Numbered from the stretch's first letter, positions 32,413 to 40,717 are shown. The stretch is DNA of 41,224 nucleotides from an uncultured Spirochaetales bacterium (GCA_949293335.1 CASFDA010000025.1:1-41224); one strand, 5' to 3'. Notes: generated by a model from the sequence alone, not told the origin. Translations and numbers: made by a program.

Positions 32413-33852
32413 ATCTTCGTAAATTCGGGACGAAGTATTCCATGACCAGTCTTTCTCCATCCCGCGTTCAGCCATGCTGTTCCAGCTCTCTCGTTTGTTG
32501 TAGTAGAGCCATGTTGCGTGGTTGATCCTGTCCATCAGAGCCCAAGCTGTGTATTCATCAAACGCAAAGCCGGTGCCTGTCTCATCGAACTGATTATATG
32601 GTTCTACTGTATCTTTCAGGCCTCCGATAGCGTGTACGATAGGAACTGTGCCATAGCGCTGGGAAATGAGCTGGGTAAGTCCGCAAGGTTCGAATGCGGA
32701 TGGAACGAGGAGTGCATCACAGCCTGCATAGATCTGATGAGCAAGGTCATCAGAATACATTATCATGGCCCTTACTTTATCAGGATATTTTCCCTGGAAG
32801 TATCTGAATGAGTCCTCATAGCACTTTGCTCCAGTCCCGAGGATCACTACGTTCACATATCTTGAAGAGAGTTCATCCATGATTATGTTCACAAGATCGA
32901 GACCCTTCTGGTCTGTAAGGCGTGAGACAATTCCGATCGTCATCACGTCTGAATTTTCGCTCAGGCCTACAGCCTTCTGGAGTGCTGTCTTGTTCTTCTT
33001 CTTTCCATCGACAAGATTTTTCTTTGAGTAGTTGCAACAGATCTTCTTGTCTTTTTCAGGATCCCAGATCGTGTAATCGATGCCGTTCACAATTCCCCAG
33101 AGCCGTTCTCTTCTCCATTTGAGGATGTCGTCCAAACCATCGCCGAAGTTCGGAGTCTGGATTTCTTCCGCATAACTCCTGCTTACTGTCGTCACATAGT
33201 CAGAGTAAACGATACCTCCTCGCATCATCGAGCAGTTCCAGCTGTTCTTTGGAATTGAAGTGTCCTGATAGGGGGAGACAAGCAGACCAGGCTGGAAGCA
33301 TTCCCATGGCAGTGCAGATACCCATTGTATATGTCCTACGTCCCAGGTTCCCTGGAATCTGATGTTATGTATAGTGAATACTGTCCTTATCCCTTGGAAG
33401 AACGGGTCTCCCTGGAATACTGTGTTCAGGTATACTGGCACAAGTGATGCCTGCCAGTCGTGTGCGTGTATTATATCAGGCCTGAATCCAATGAGTGGCA
33501 GGGCAGACAATACTGCTTTTGAGAAATATGCAAATCGCTCCAGGTCCTGGAACATGTCGTAGTAGGGGACGATTCCGCTGAAATACTGTTCGTTGTCAAT
33601 AAAATAGAAGGTAATGTCATCGTATACGAGTTCCTTGACTCCGACATATATTCTGTTGTCCATCTGGAAATAGTAGAGAGTCTTCATCTTGTTCCTGAAC
33701 TCTTCCCTGATCGCATGATAATTGGGAATGACAACTCTTACGTCGTATTTCTTCTTGTCAAATGCTTTCGGAAGGCTTCCGACAACATCAGCAAGTCCTC
33801 CGGTTTTCACAAATGGTACTGCTTCACTGGCTACAAATAGAATTTTTTTCAC
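32395..33852 (-). CDS. glgA: Glycogen synthase (GT5)
   Basis: Elongates alpha-1,4-glucan from ADP-glucose. The 485-aa protein is a normal-length GlgA: ADP-glucose-binding KTGGLADVVGSLP (about 17-29), HAHDWQASL, FTIHNIRFQG, the GT-B hinge, VSRLTDQKGLDL and the C-terminal PSAFEPCGLTQLISQRYGTVPIV with the catalytic E-x7-E-type region. The start is a GTG at 33852, supported by GGAG 9 nt upstream. A -10-like TATACT with an inverted repeat lies upstream at 33881-33897. It pairs functionally with pulA in this window; no glgB, glgC or glgP lies here. Convergent with the MATE gene (18-bp overlap). Confidence 0.95.
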   Translation of the reverse strand: MKKILFVASEAVPFVKTGGLADVVGSLPKAFDKKKYDVRVVIPNYHAIREEFRNKMKTLYYFQMDNRIYVGVKELVYDDITFYFIDNEQYFSGIVPYYDMFQDLERFAYFSKAVLSALPLIGFRPDIIHAHDWQASLVPVYLNTVFQGDPFFQGIRTVFTIHNIRFQGTWDVGHIQWVSALPWECFQPGLLVSPYQDTSIPKNSWNCSMMRGGIVYSDYVTTVSRSYAEEIQTPNFGDGLDDILKWRRERLWGIVNGIDYTIWDPEKDKKICCNYSKKNLVDGKKKNKTALQKAVGLSENSDVMTIGIVSRLTDQKGLDLVNIIMDELSSRYVNVVILGTGAKCYEDSFRYFQGKYPDKVRAMIMYSDDLAHQIYAGCDALLVPSAFEPCGLTQLISQRYGTVPIVHAIGGLKDTVEPYNQFDETGTGFAFDEYTAWALMDRINHATWLYYNKRESWNSMAERGMEKDWSWNTSSRIYEDLYGRM

Positions 33853-34181
33853 TTGAACATGCTCCTTTTGCCATTTTTGAGGTCAGTATACATGACCTGT
33901 TTATCCCAACATTGTCATTATTCCACATAGAACCTTCTTTTGCACGAATATTGGTCATCTTTCTTGCAACATCACCATTTTTCTATGGCAGATAAAGGGT
34001 AGAAAGCTGGATGAATATTGCTTTTGGAAAATAGATTCCCGCGTTGTAGTAAATATTTATACAGAATTTTTGCAATATAATGTGTCTTCGAAAGCACAAA
34101 TTTAAAGTCAAGTAGTAGAATCTTTGTTTTATTGCGGATAATATTCCAATAATATTCAGACTTGTAAAGTGGAGGAATACA
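33853..34181. promoter_or_regulatory. 329-bp divergent control region between glgA and the DUF3798 operon
   Basis: No gene is evident. On the glgA side there is an inverted repeat GGTCA-N7-TGACC (33881-33897) across a TATACT -10. On the DUF3798 side there is a perfect TATAAT at 34076-34081 (poor -35, so perhaps activator-dependent). Two direct copies of ATAATATTC 11 bp apart (34138-34146, 34149-34157) follow, then a GGAGGAAT SD. The rest is AT-rich with no other structure I can name. Confidence 0.45.
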
Positions 34182-35360
34182 ATGAAGAAGATTCTCGTTG
34201 CATTGATGGTTCTTTGCCTTGTCATGACAGGTCTTGCTGCTGCTGATTTCCACATTGGAATCGTAACAGGTACTGTCAGCCAGAGCGAAGATGACCTCAG
34301 AGGTGCAGAACGCCTCATCGAAGAGTATGGCTCTGTCGAGAACGGCGGAATGATCCAGCATCTTACATATCCAGATAACTTCATGGAAGAGCAGGAGACG
34401 ACAATCAGCGTCATCGCAGGACTTGCTGACGATCCTCTCATGAAGGCTGTCATTGTAAACCAGGGTGTTCCTGGAACAACTGAGGCTTTCCGAAGGATCA
34501 AGGAGAGAAGGCCTGACATCCTTACATTCTGTGGAGAGTCTCATGAGGATCCGGGTGTAATCTCATCTGTTGCAGATCTTACATGTAACAATGACTTTGT
34601 TTCTCGTGGATACCTCATCATCAAGACAGCTCACGACCTTGGCTGTAAGACATTCGTACACATCTCATTCCCTCGTCACCTTTCTTATGAGACAATGAGC
34701 AGACGTCTTGCAATCATGAAGGCAGCTTGTGAGGAATTTGGAATGACTCTCGTAGAGCAGACAGCTCCGGACCCGACAAGCGACGTTGGAGTTGCAGGTG
34801 CTCAGCAGTATATCCTCGAGCAGGTTCCTTCCTGGATCGAGCAGTACGGCACAGACACAGCATTCTTCTGTACTAACGACGCTCATACAGAGCCACTTCT
34901 CCGCCAGCTCCTTGCTTATGGTGGATACTTCATCGAGGCAGATCTTCCATCTCCTCTCATGGGTTATCCTGGAGCTCTTGGAATCGACCTTTCTGAAGAA
35001 GCAGGCGACTTCCCAGCTATTCTTGCAAAAGTAGAGCAGGCAGTTGTTGATAAGGGTGGTGCAGGTCGTTTCGGAACTTGGGCATACAGCTATGGCTATA
35101 CAACAAGCGCAGGCCTTGGCCAGCATGCTATCAATGTCATCAACGGTGAGAGCCGCACAACAAGCATCAGAGACATCATGACTGCATACAACAAGTACAC
35201 ACCTGGTGCACATTGGAACGGTGCTTACTACACAGATGTCAACACAGGCGTAACAACAAGGAACTTCGTTCTTGTTTATCAGGATACGTATATCATGGGT
35301 AAGGGCTACATGGGCGTTACCGATGTTACTATTCCTGAGAAATACTACACAGTTAAGTAA
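34182..35360 (+). CDS. DUF3798 periplasmic binding protein of an ABC transporter
   Basis: A 392-aa exported protein with signal peptide MKKILVALMVLCLVMTGLAA and no lipobox Cys, so soluble in the periplasm. The mature part looks like a type I periplasmic-binding fold (FHIGIVTGTVSQSEDDLRGA start; ADDPLMKAVIVNQGVPGTTE; AFFCTNDAHTEPLLRQLLAYGG), as in the DUF3798 family found in spirochaetes and some Firmicutes. Its ligand is unknown. It is the first gene of an operon with a sugar/nucleoside-type ATPase and two permeases, so it is very probably their binding protein. GGAGGAATACA precedes the ATG. Codon use is strongly biased (GCA, ACA, CTC), consistent with high expression, and a hairpin after the gene could keep its mRNA level above that of the ATPase. 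Confidence 0.87.
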   Translation: MKKILVALMVLCLVMTGLAAADFHIGIVTGTVSQSEDDLRGAERLIEEYGSVENGGMIQHLTYPDNFMEEQETTISVIAGLADDPLMKAVIVNQGVPGTTEAFRRIKERRPDILTFCGESHEDPGVISSVADLTCNNDFVSRGYLIIKTAHDLGCKTFVHISFPRHLSYETMSRRLAIMKAACEEFGMTLVEQTAPDPTSDVGVAGAQQYILEQVPSWIEQYGTDTAFFCTNDAHTEPLLRQLLAYGGYFIEADLPSPLMGYPGALGIDLSEEAGDFPAILAKVEQAVVDKGGAGRFGTWAYSYGYTTSAGLGQHAINVINGESRTTSIRDIMTAYNKYTPGAHWNGAYYTDVNTGVTTRNFVLVYQDTYIMGKGYMGVTDVTIPEKYYTVK

Positions 35361-35382
35361 TTTTACTCGTAGTACTCTCAAT

Positions 35383-35402
35383 GGGGAGGCGTCGCCTCCC
35401 CC
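35383..35402 (+). terminator. Intercistronic GC-rich hairpin in the ABC operon
   Basis: 8-bp stem GGGGAGGC / GCCTCCCC with a 3-nt loop, 22 nt after the binding-protein stop, followed by CTTATTGTT rather than a full T-run. It is best read as an attenuator or 3'-stabilising hairpin that lets the binding protein be made in excess. Confidence 0.6.
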
Positions 35403-35434
35403 TTATTGTTAATCCCAATACTTTTGGACAAACT

Positions 35435-37063
35435 ATGGAAAAGACAGAAATCCCCCTTCTTGAGATGAAGGGCATCAGCAAGGACTTCTTTGGAAATCAG
35501 GTCCTCAACGACATCAATTTCACTCTTCATAAGGGCGAAATACTGGGTCTTGTAGGGGAAAATGGTGCAGGTAAGTCCACTTTGATGAAGATCCTTTTCG
35601 GTATGGAAGACATCATCCAGACCGGAGGATATGGGGGAGATGTCCTGATTGACGGCAAGAAGGTGAACTTCAAATCATCTGAAGATGCACTTCATGCTGG
35701 AATAGGCATGGTCCATCAGGAGTTTTCCCTCCTTCCCGACTTCACGGTAGCTGAAAACATACTTTTGAACCGGGAGCCGGAGAAATATAGTGTGATGAGT
35801 GAACTCTTTGGTAAGAGGCTCAACACAGTCGATAGAGCTGAAATGCAGAGAAGAGCCATCAAGGCGATCAGCAAACTTGGCGTTGACCTTGATGAGAATA
35901 AGGTTATCAAGAATCTTCCAGTAGGCTATAAACAGTTCACAGAGATTGCCAGGGAATTGAGCAAAGAAGACGATAATAGGGGTAATGGTACATCTTCCAT
36001 CCGCCTTCTCGTGCTCGATGAACCTACTGCCGTACTTTCTGAAAAGGAAGCAGAGACTTTGCTGAGGGCTATGAAGGCACTTAGTAAAGAAGGTATTGCC
36101 ATCATATTCATTTCCCATAGACTTCAGGAAATCAAGGATGTCTGTGACAGTATCATGGTTATGCGTGATGGTCTCATCATCAAGAAAGTATCTAATGCTG
36201 AGGCAAATGTCACTGACATCGCATCGTGGATGGTAGGACGTTCGGTCTCCACTTCCCGCGTAGAGAGGAATGTTGATGTAAGGACAGAAGAAGATATCCT
36301 GAAAGTCGAAAACCTCAAGGTAATCATGCCTGGAGAGATGGTCAGGAATGTATCCTTTGCTGTCAAGAAAGGAGAGATCTTCGGGATAGGTGGTCTTGCC
36401 GGACAGGGAAAGATCGGTATTCCAAATGGCATTATGGGGCTTTATCAGGCTGCTGGAAAGGTCATCTTCGAAGGTAAGGAAGTAAAGCTCAATAGTCCTC
36501 GCGTCCCATTGGATGAGGGGATGGCTTTTGTCTCTGAGGACCGCCGTGGAGTAGGCCTTCTTCTTGGCGAATCTCTTGAATGGAACGTTGCGTTCTCTGC
36601 TATGCAGATCAAGGACAAGTTTTTAAAGAAGATAGGACCAATCAAATTCCGTGATCAGGCTGCTATAGAGAAGGTGACCGAGGAATACGTCAAGCTTCTT
36701 GAGATCAAGTGCACGAGTACAAAGCAGAAGGCGAAGGAACTTTCCGGAGGAAACCAGCAGAAGATATGCCTTGCAAAAGCATTTGCCCTGACTCCGAAAC
36801 TCCTCTTTGTCAGTGAACCGACAAGGGGAATCGACGTAGGTGCAAAAGCGCTGGTCCTTTCTGCGCTCAGACGTTACAACGAGGAGCATGGAGTAACTAT
36901 TGTCATGGTTTCCAGTGAACTTGAAGAGCTGAGGAGCATCTGTGATCGTATTGCTATCGTTCAGGATGGCATGGTCGCTGATATCCTTGACGCCAAACGG
37001 CCTAGTTCTGATTTTGGTATGCTCATGGTCAGCTCTGTTAAAAAAGAGGAGGGATCGAGATGA
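35435..37063 (+). CDS. ABC transporter ATPase with two nucleotide-binding domains (sugar/nucleoside type)
   Basis: A 542-aa double NBD like MglA, RbsA and YufO. NBD1 has Walker A GENGAGKST (41-49), an altered signature LPVGYKQ (161-167), Walker B LLVLDEPT (D195/E196) and an H-loop ISHRL, plus a short insertion (KEDDNRGNGTS) before Walker B. NBD2 has a degenerate Walker A (GLAGQGKIGIP, about 320-330), a canonical LSGGNQQK signature (436-443) and a Walker B with Ser in place of Asp (VSEPTRGID, 459-467). One composite ATP site (NBD1 Walker plus NBD2 signature) looks intact and the other degenerate. The ATG at 35435 is chosen: the upstream frame to 35381 runs through the hairpin. The SD is weak. 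The 3' end overlaps the first permease by 4 nt. Confidence 0.9.
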   Translation: MEKTEIPLLEMKGISKDFFGNQVLNDINFTLHKGEILGLVGENGAGKSTLMKILFGMEDIIQTGGYGGDVLIDGKKVNFKSSEDALHAGIGMVHQEFSLLPDFTVAENILLNREPEKYSVMSELFGKRLNTVDRAEMQRRAIKAISKLGVDLDENKVIKNLPVGYKQFTEIARELSKEDDNRGNGTSSIRLLVLDEPTAVLSEKEAETLLRAMKALSKEGIAIIFISHRLQEIKDVCDSIMVMRDGLIIKKVSNAEANVTDIASWMVGRSVSTSRVERNVDVRTEEDILKVENLKVIMPGEMVRNVSFAVKKGEIFGIGGLAGQGKIGIPNGIMGLYQAAGKVIFEGKEVKLNSPRVPLDEGMAFVSEDRRGVGLLLGESLEWNVAFSAMQIKDKFLKKIGPIKFRDQAAIEKVTEEYVKLLEIKCTSTKQKAKELSGGNQQKICLAKAFALTPKLLFVSEPTRGIDVGAKALVLSALRRYNEEHGVTIVMVSSELEELRSICDRIAIVQDGMVADILDAKRPSSDFGMLMVSSVKKEEGSR

Positions 37064-38130
37064 AAGAGATTGCCTCTGCAAATCTAGTGAAAACAAAATT
37101 CAATGAGTTCGTGAAGGCTTTCGGACTTCCTCGTCTGATCATTGCATGTTTCCTTTTGTTCCTGTTCTTGATTTCCCCACTTGCAGGACTGAATATTCTC
37201 ACTGGCCTTAGCGATACTTTCAACAGATTCGGAATGAATGCGATCCTGGTTCTCGCCATGGTGCCTATGATTCATTCGGGGTGTGGTCTCAATTTCGGCC
37301 TTCCACTTGGAATCATATCAGGCCTTCTTGGCGCAACGCTCTCTCTTGAGTTCGGTTATACAGGAGCAGTCTCCTTCATTATGGCAATGGTACTGGCAAC
37401 GCCATTTGCAGTTGTTCTCGGATATGGCTATGGTATCCTACTGAACAAAGTTAAGGGCGGAGAGATGATGATTGCTACCTATGTAGGTTTCTCTTCCGTT
37501 GCATTCATGTGCATCATGTGGCTTCTCCTCCCTTATGATAATCCGACAATGGTATGGGGATATGCAGGAACAGGACTGAGGACAACCATCAGTCTCGAAG
37601 GTGCTTATCAGAGCATTCTCTTGAACTTCCTCTCACTTGAAATCGGCCATTTGAGGATACCATTTGGAATGTTCCTTTTCTTTGCTCTTTTTGCATTGCT
37701 CGTATGGGCATTCCTGAGAACGAAGACAGGAACTGCAATGACTGCAGTAGGTTCGAACTCTGTGTTCGCAACAGCATCAGGTGTCAATGTTGACAAGATG
37801 AGGACACTCTCTGTTGTCCTTTCTACATGGCTTGGTGCGATCGGTATTATCGTATATCAGCAGTCGTTCGGATTCATCCAGCTCTACATGAGCCCGTTCT
37901 ATATGGCTCTTCCCGCTGTATCTGCCATTCTTCTTGGTGGTGCATCAGTGAATAAGGCAACGATTCCGAATGTAATCATCGGAACATTCCTTTTCCAAGG
38001 AATCCTGACGATGACACCTAGTGTCATGAATGGATTGATCCAGACAGACGTTTCTGAGGTAATCAGGATTATCGTTTCCAACGGTATGATCCTCTACGCA
38101 CTGACAAGGAAGCAGGAGGCGACAAGATGA
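37060..38130 (+). CDS. ABC transporter permease (BPD_transp_2 family), first of two
   Basis: A 356-aa inner-membrane protein with about nine hydrophobic segments and the RbsC/LivH-type pattern: NAILVLAMVPMIHSGCGLNFGLPLGIISGLLG early, and a cytoplasmic coupling region FLRTKTGTAMTAVGSNSVFATASGVNVDKMR that contacts the ATPase. It overlaps the ATPase gene (ATGA) and the second permease (ATGA), so stoichiometric translation is expected. The N-terminus (about 35 residues) is longer than in RbsC. Substrate unknown. Confidence 0.88.
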   Translation: MKEIASANLVKTKFNEFVKAFGLPRLIIACFLLFLFLISPLAGLNILTGLSDTFNRFGMNAILVLAMVPMIHSGCGLNFGLPLGIISGLLGATLSLEFGYTGAVSFIMAMVLATPFAVVLGYGYGILLNKVKGGEMMIATYVGFSSVAFMCIMWLLLPYDNPTMVWGYAGTGLRTTISLEGAYQSILLNFLSLEIGHLRIPFGMFLFFALFALLVWAFLRTKTGTAMTAVGSNSVFATASGVNVDKMRTLSVVLSTWLGAIGIIVYQQSFGFIQLYMSPFYMALPAVSAILLGGASVNKATIPNVIIGTFLFQGILTMTPSVMNGLIQTDVSEVIRIIVSNGMILYALTRKQEATR

Positions 38131-39206
38131 AGAAATTCAACTTAAAAGAGCTGCTGGCCAACAATGTTGTCACGATACTCTTCCTTGTGATCTGTATCGT
38201 CAGCATTCCTATCTCCGGCTATTCTCCGGGATATCTTATTTCGGAAGTAATCACGAGAATCAGCCGTAACTCATTCTTGGTGCTTTCTCTCCTCATCCCA
38301 GTCCTTGCAGGAATGGGAATGAACTTCGGAATGACATTGGGTGCAATGGCAGGCCAGATCGGATTGATCTATGTATGCGACTGGAACATTGTCGGTATTC
38401 CGGGATTGGTTCTGGCTGCTATCATCAGTACTCCGATTTCAATTATTCTCGGTTATGTCTGTGGACAGATACTCAACAGGGCTCGCGGACGTGAGATGGT
38501 GACAAGCTATATCATCGGATTCTTTATGAACGGTGTGTATCAGTTCTTCGTTCTTTATCTCATGGGTTCTCTGATCCCTATCAGAAGTTCCAGCCTGATA
38601 CTTCCGCGTGGCTATGGTGTCAGAAATACGGTAAACCTCATCAACATGCGCAAGAGCCTTGATAATCTTCTGGATCTGCGCATTGGTGGAGTGCAGATAC
38701 CTATCGCGACATTTATTGTCATTGCTATCTTCTGTGTCTTTTTCCTCTGGTTCAAGAGAACAAAACTGGGACAGGACATGAAGGCAGTAGGGCAGGACAA
38801 TGAGATTGCCCGTGAGGCTGGAATCAAGGTTGAGAAGACCCGTATCCTCTCAATCGTGCTTTCCACGGTATTTGCAGGTTATGGCATGATAATCTATCTG
38901 CAGAACATTGGAACGCTCAATACTTACAACAGCCATTCTCAGATTGGTACGTTCAGTATTGCGGCTCTCCTTGTAGGTGGTGCATCGGTCGATAAAGCGA
39001 ATATTCGCAACGTATTCTTGGGTATCATCCTCTTCCATCTGATGTTCGTCATCGCTCCAATGGTTGGAAGGAACCTGATCGGACAGGCACAGCTCGGAGA
39101 GTACTTCCGCGTATTCGTCAGCTATGCTGTAATCACATTGGCTCTCGTTCTGTACGAGATGAGAAAGAGACGCGCTGCAAAGCAGGCTCTTGAGGCGGAG
39201 GTGTAA
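38127..39206 (+). CDS. ABC transporter permease (BPD_transp_2 family), second of two
   Basis: A 359-aa inner-membrane protein, paralogous to the first permease: NSFLVLSLLIPVLAGMGMNFGMTLGAMAGQIG matches its early segment, and FKRTKLGQDMKAVGQDNEIAREAGIKVEKTR matches its coupling loop. The C-terminus is basic (EMRKRRAAKQALEAEV). Together the two probably form a heterodimeric pore, as in YufP/YufQ nucleoside importers. It overlaps the first permease by 4 nt, and the next gene starts after 1 nt with a strong SD. Confidence 0.88.
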   Translation: MKKFNLKELLANNVVTILFLVICIVSIPISGYSPGYLISEVITRISRNSFLVLSLLIPVLAGMGMNFGMTLGAMAGQIGLIYVCDWNIVGIPGLVLAAIISTPISIILGYVCGQILNRARGREMVTSYIIGFFMNGVYQFFVLYLMGSLIPIRSSSLILPRGYGVRNTVNLINMRKSLDNLLDLRIGGVQIPIATFIVIAIFCVFFLWFKRTKLGQDMKAVGQDNEIAREAGIKVEKTRILSIVLSTVFAGYGMIIYLQNIGTLNTYNSHSQIGTFSIAALLVGGASVDKANIRNVFLGIILFHLMFVIAPMVGRNLIGQAQLGEYFRVFVSYAVITLALVLYEMRKRRAAKQALEAEV

Positions 39207-39207
39207 T

Positions 39208-39687
39208 ATGAAAGTATCACGTCAGCTGTTAATCAGAGTTGGTTTTGTGCTCGTTCTGATCATCATCGCTATTGTGATGTATCATGTGGGCAAGCAGCAT
39301 ACTATCCTGATCGACAATAACAACATCGATGGCCTTCGTGCAGTTGACTGGGCGATGGTGAGTGTTGATGGTCAGGAAGCACTTGAGATGTATCCCAGAA
39401 TAAGGGATCAGGCTCTTGTTGTAGGGCAGAAGCACACGATTGAAGTAACCTATACGAATGAGGATTGGGAAGATGTGACTGTCTCTGTAGATGTCACAGT
39501 CCCTCTTGAGCAGAACATGATGATGTTCTCTCTTCCCAAATATCTTGAAGATACATCAGCACCTCAGGATGTCTGGCTCACTCCATTTGCAGGTATGACA
39601 GTAGCTCCAGAGGCAGAAACTGAAGCTACCGACGAAGCTGTAAGTGATGATATGGGCATATCTGACGGCATGATGATGGAATTCTAA
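39208..39687 (+). CDS. Membrane-anchored protein of the DUF3798 ABC operon (possibly DUF6672)
   Basis: A 159-aa protein with one N-terminal membrane segment (about residues 8-27, MKVSRQLLIRVGFVLVLIII...). A beta-rich periplasmic domain follows (HTILIDNNNIDGLRAVDWAM; QKHTIEVTYTNEDWEDVTVS), and the tail is acidic and Met-rich (TEATDEAVSDDMGISDGMMM). It may be the family called DUF6672, but I am not certain. GGAGGTGTAAT before the ATG fixes the start at 39208; an in-frame ATG at 39190 lies inside the permease gene. As the last gene of the operon it may be an accessory subunit contacting the binding protein or permeases; that is inference. Confidence 0.75.
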   Translation: MKVSRQLLIRVGFVLVLIIIAIVMYHVGKQHTILIDNNNIDGLRAVDWAMVSVDGQEALEMYPRIRDQALVVGQKHTIEVTYTNEDWEDVTVSVDVTVPLEQNMMMFSLPKYLEDTSAPQDVWLTPFAGMTVAPEAETEATDEAVSDDMGISDGMMMEF

Positions 39688-39695
39688 ATCAGAGG

Positions 39696-39721
39696 CCAGG
39701 GGCAGAATTGTCTGCCTCTGG
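39696..39721 (+). terminator. Hairpin at the end of the ABC operon
   Basis: 11-bp stem CCAGGGGCAGA / TCTGCCTCTGG with one G-T pair and an ATTG loop, 9 nt after the last stop. Only a weak U-tract follows (TATCTCTTG). An alternative 7-bp pairing (CAGAGGC with GCCTCTG) uses part of the same arm. Confidence 0.65.
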
Positions 39722-39727
39722 TATCTC

Positions 39728-39756
39728 TTGATAATATGATGTGTTTTTTGTATAGT
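39728..39756 (+). promoter_or_regulatory. Promoter of the tRNA-Ala gene
   Basis: TTGATA (39728-39733), 17-nt spacer, TATAGT (39751-39756), with the tRNA 5' end 14 nt downstream. The best-formed sigma70-type promoter in this part of the window. Confidence 0.75.
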
Positions 39757-39769
39757 ACAAAGCACAAAC

Positions 39770-39843
39770 GGGGCTGTAGCTCACTTGGCTAGAGCGATTG
39801 AATGGCATTCAATAGGTAGTCGGTTCGATCCCGATCAGCTCCA
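39770..39843 (+). tRNA. tRNA-Ala (anticodon GGC)
   Basis: All four arms pair. Acceptor GGGGCTG pairs with CAGCTCC (one G-T). D-stem GCTC/GAGC has the TTGG-containing loop. Anticodon stem ATTGA/TCAAT encloses the loop ATGGCAT (anticodon GGC). T-stem GTCGG/CCGAT has loop TTCGATC. The discriminator base is A and CCA is not encoded. Confidence 0.93.
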
Positions 39844-39849
39844 AAAATG

Positions 39850-39878
39850 ACTCCTTGCAATGCAGGGAGTTATTTTTT
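39850..39878 (+). terminator. Terminator of the tRNA-Ala gene
   Basis: 9-bp stem ACTCCTTGC / GCAGGGAGT (one T-G pair) with loop AAT, followed by TATTTTTT, 6 nt after the tRNA. Confidence 0.85.
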
Positions 39879-39890
39879 GCCCATCCGCCG

Positions 39891-39914
39891 CGTGGAACTA
39901 AACGTGGAACTAAA
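39891..39914. repeat. 12-bp tandem duplication downstream of tRNA-Ala
   Basis: CGTGGAACTAAA occurs twice head to tail, 13 bp after the tRNA terminator. The surrounding 39879-40039 holds no gene I can support. Confidence 0.6.
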
Positions 39915-40039
39915 CCCTCCAGGATGGACATTCAATCAGGACTCCGCCATCCGGGACAAAATCCCCAATAGATATACCAGAATCAAATTTGCATCAGGAA
40001 CTTAGCTGGCCTGTGTTTCGGAATCACAATCCTGGTTTC

Positions 40040-40432
40040 TCAGCTGAGGAACTTTTCATAGAAATCAGACACGCTCATGACCATCGGATCATCCGGGGAA
40101 TGTTTCATATTCCCGGTCACCAGAACAGCTCCAGAAGTCTTCGCAACTTCGAAGAACTTTCTGTCTGATTCATCGCTGAATTTGATATCCCTGATCTGAC
40201 GCGCCACTATCTGAAGACCGTACTCCCTTATCGGTGACATGACATCAGCAATGTCATTCTCATCGAATCTGAACTTTCTATAGTGGAGAACGTTCTCATA
40301 CTCATCCATGATCCTGGAATCGAACACAAGCTGGAAATCCCCAGAGAAGACTGATTGGAGTATGCTGTATGCCTTGCGACCTGGAGACAGGATGGCTGAT
40401 ACCAGCACATTTGTGTCGAGGACTACGTTCAC
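40040..40432 (-). CDS. PIN-domain toxin of a type II toxin-antitoxin system (COG1569-like)
   Basis: A 130-aa PIN-fold protein, expected to be an Mg2+-dependent RNase toxin. The N-terminal strand MNVVLDTNVLVSAIL carries the first metal Asp (D6) and the conserved Asn (N8). A central acidic pair lies in SRIMDEYENVL, another in SDESDRKFFEVAK, and the VTGNMKHSPDDP end is typical of the COG1569 branch. RNA target unknown. Its ATG overlaps the antitoxin stop (ATGA, 40429-40432), the usual antitoxin-first coupling. No SD is needed if translation is coupled. Confidence 0.87.
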   Translation of the reverse strand: MNVVLDTNVLVSAILSPGRKAYSILQSVFSGDFQLVFDSRIMDEYENVLHYRKFRFDENDIADVMSPIREYGLQIVARQIRDIKFSDESDRKFFEVAKTSGAVLVTGNMKHSPDDPMVMSVSDFYEKFLS

Positions 40433-40701
40433 GCCTTCCTCGCTTCGCTTATCACATCATCAATCTCCTTTTCGGACATGAAGCCATTCTTTTCAGCTTT
40501 TTTCCTCATCCTGTCCATTGCGGCTATCGCCTTGGCCTGTCTGATGGCGCGTATCGTCTCGTCAAACCTCCCTTCTGGGATTCCTACCATCAAGGCATAT
40601 GGCTTCCCATTGTTCGTTATGACAACATCATTGTCTTCTGAAAGCTCTTTCCAGATTGATTTCGTATTGTTCCTGAGTTCTCTTGCAGAATAGAATTCCA
40701 T
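40429..40701 (-). CDS. Phd/YefM-family antitoxin
   Basis: A 90-aa antitoxin. The N-terminal half (MEFYSARELRNNTKSIWKEL, DVVITNNGKPYALMVGIP) is the Phd/YefM DNA-binding fold. The C-terminal half is a charged helix that would bind and block the PIN toxin. The ATG at 40701 is chosen because GGAGG precedes it; the open frame to 40803 is promoter sequence. An inverted repeat sits within the promoter spacer, as expected for self-repression by the antitoxin or the toxin-antitoxin complex. Confidence 0.88.
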   Translation of the reverse strand: MEFYSARELRNNTKSIWKELSEDNDVVITNNGKPYALMVGIPEGRFDETIRAIRQAKAIAAMDRMRKKAEKNGFMSEKEIDDVISEARKA

Positions 40702-40717
40702 GATGACCTCCAGAAAT

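Noticed and set aside
34665-35381. Minus-strand 238-codon frame opposite the DUF3798 gene
   Set aside because: Cys/Ser/Val-rich shadow created by the biased codon use of the plus-strand gene.
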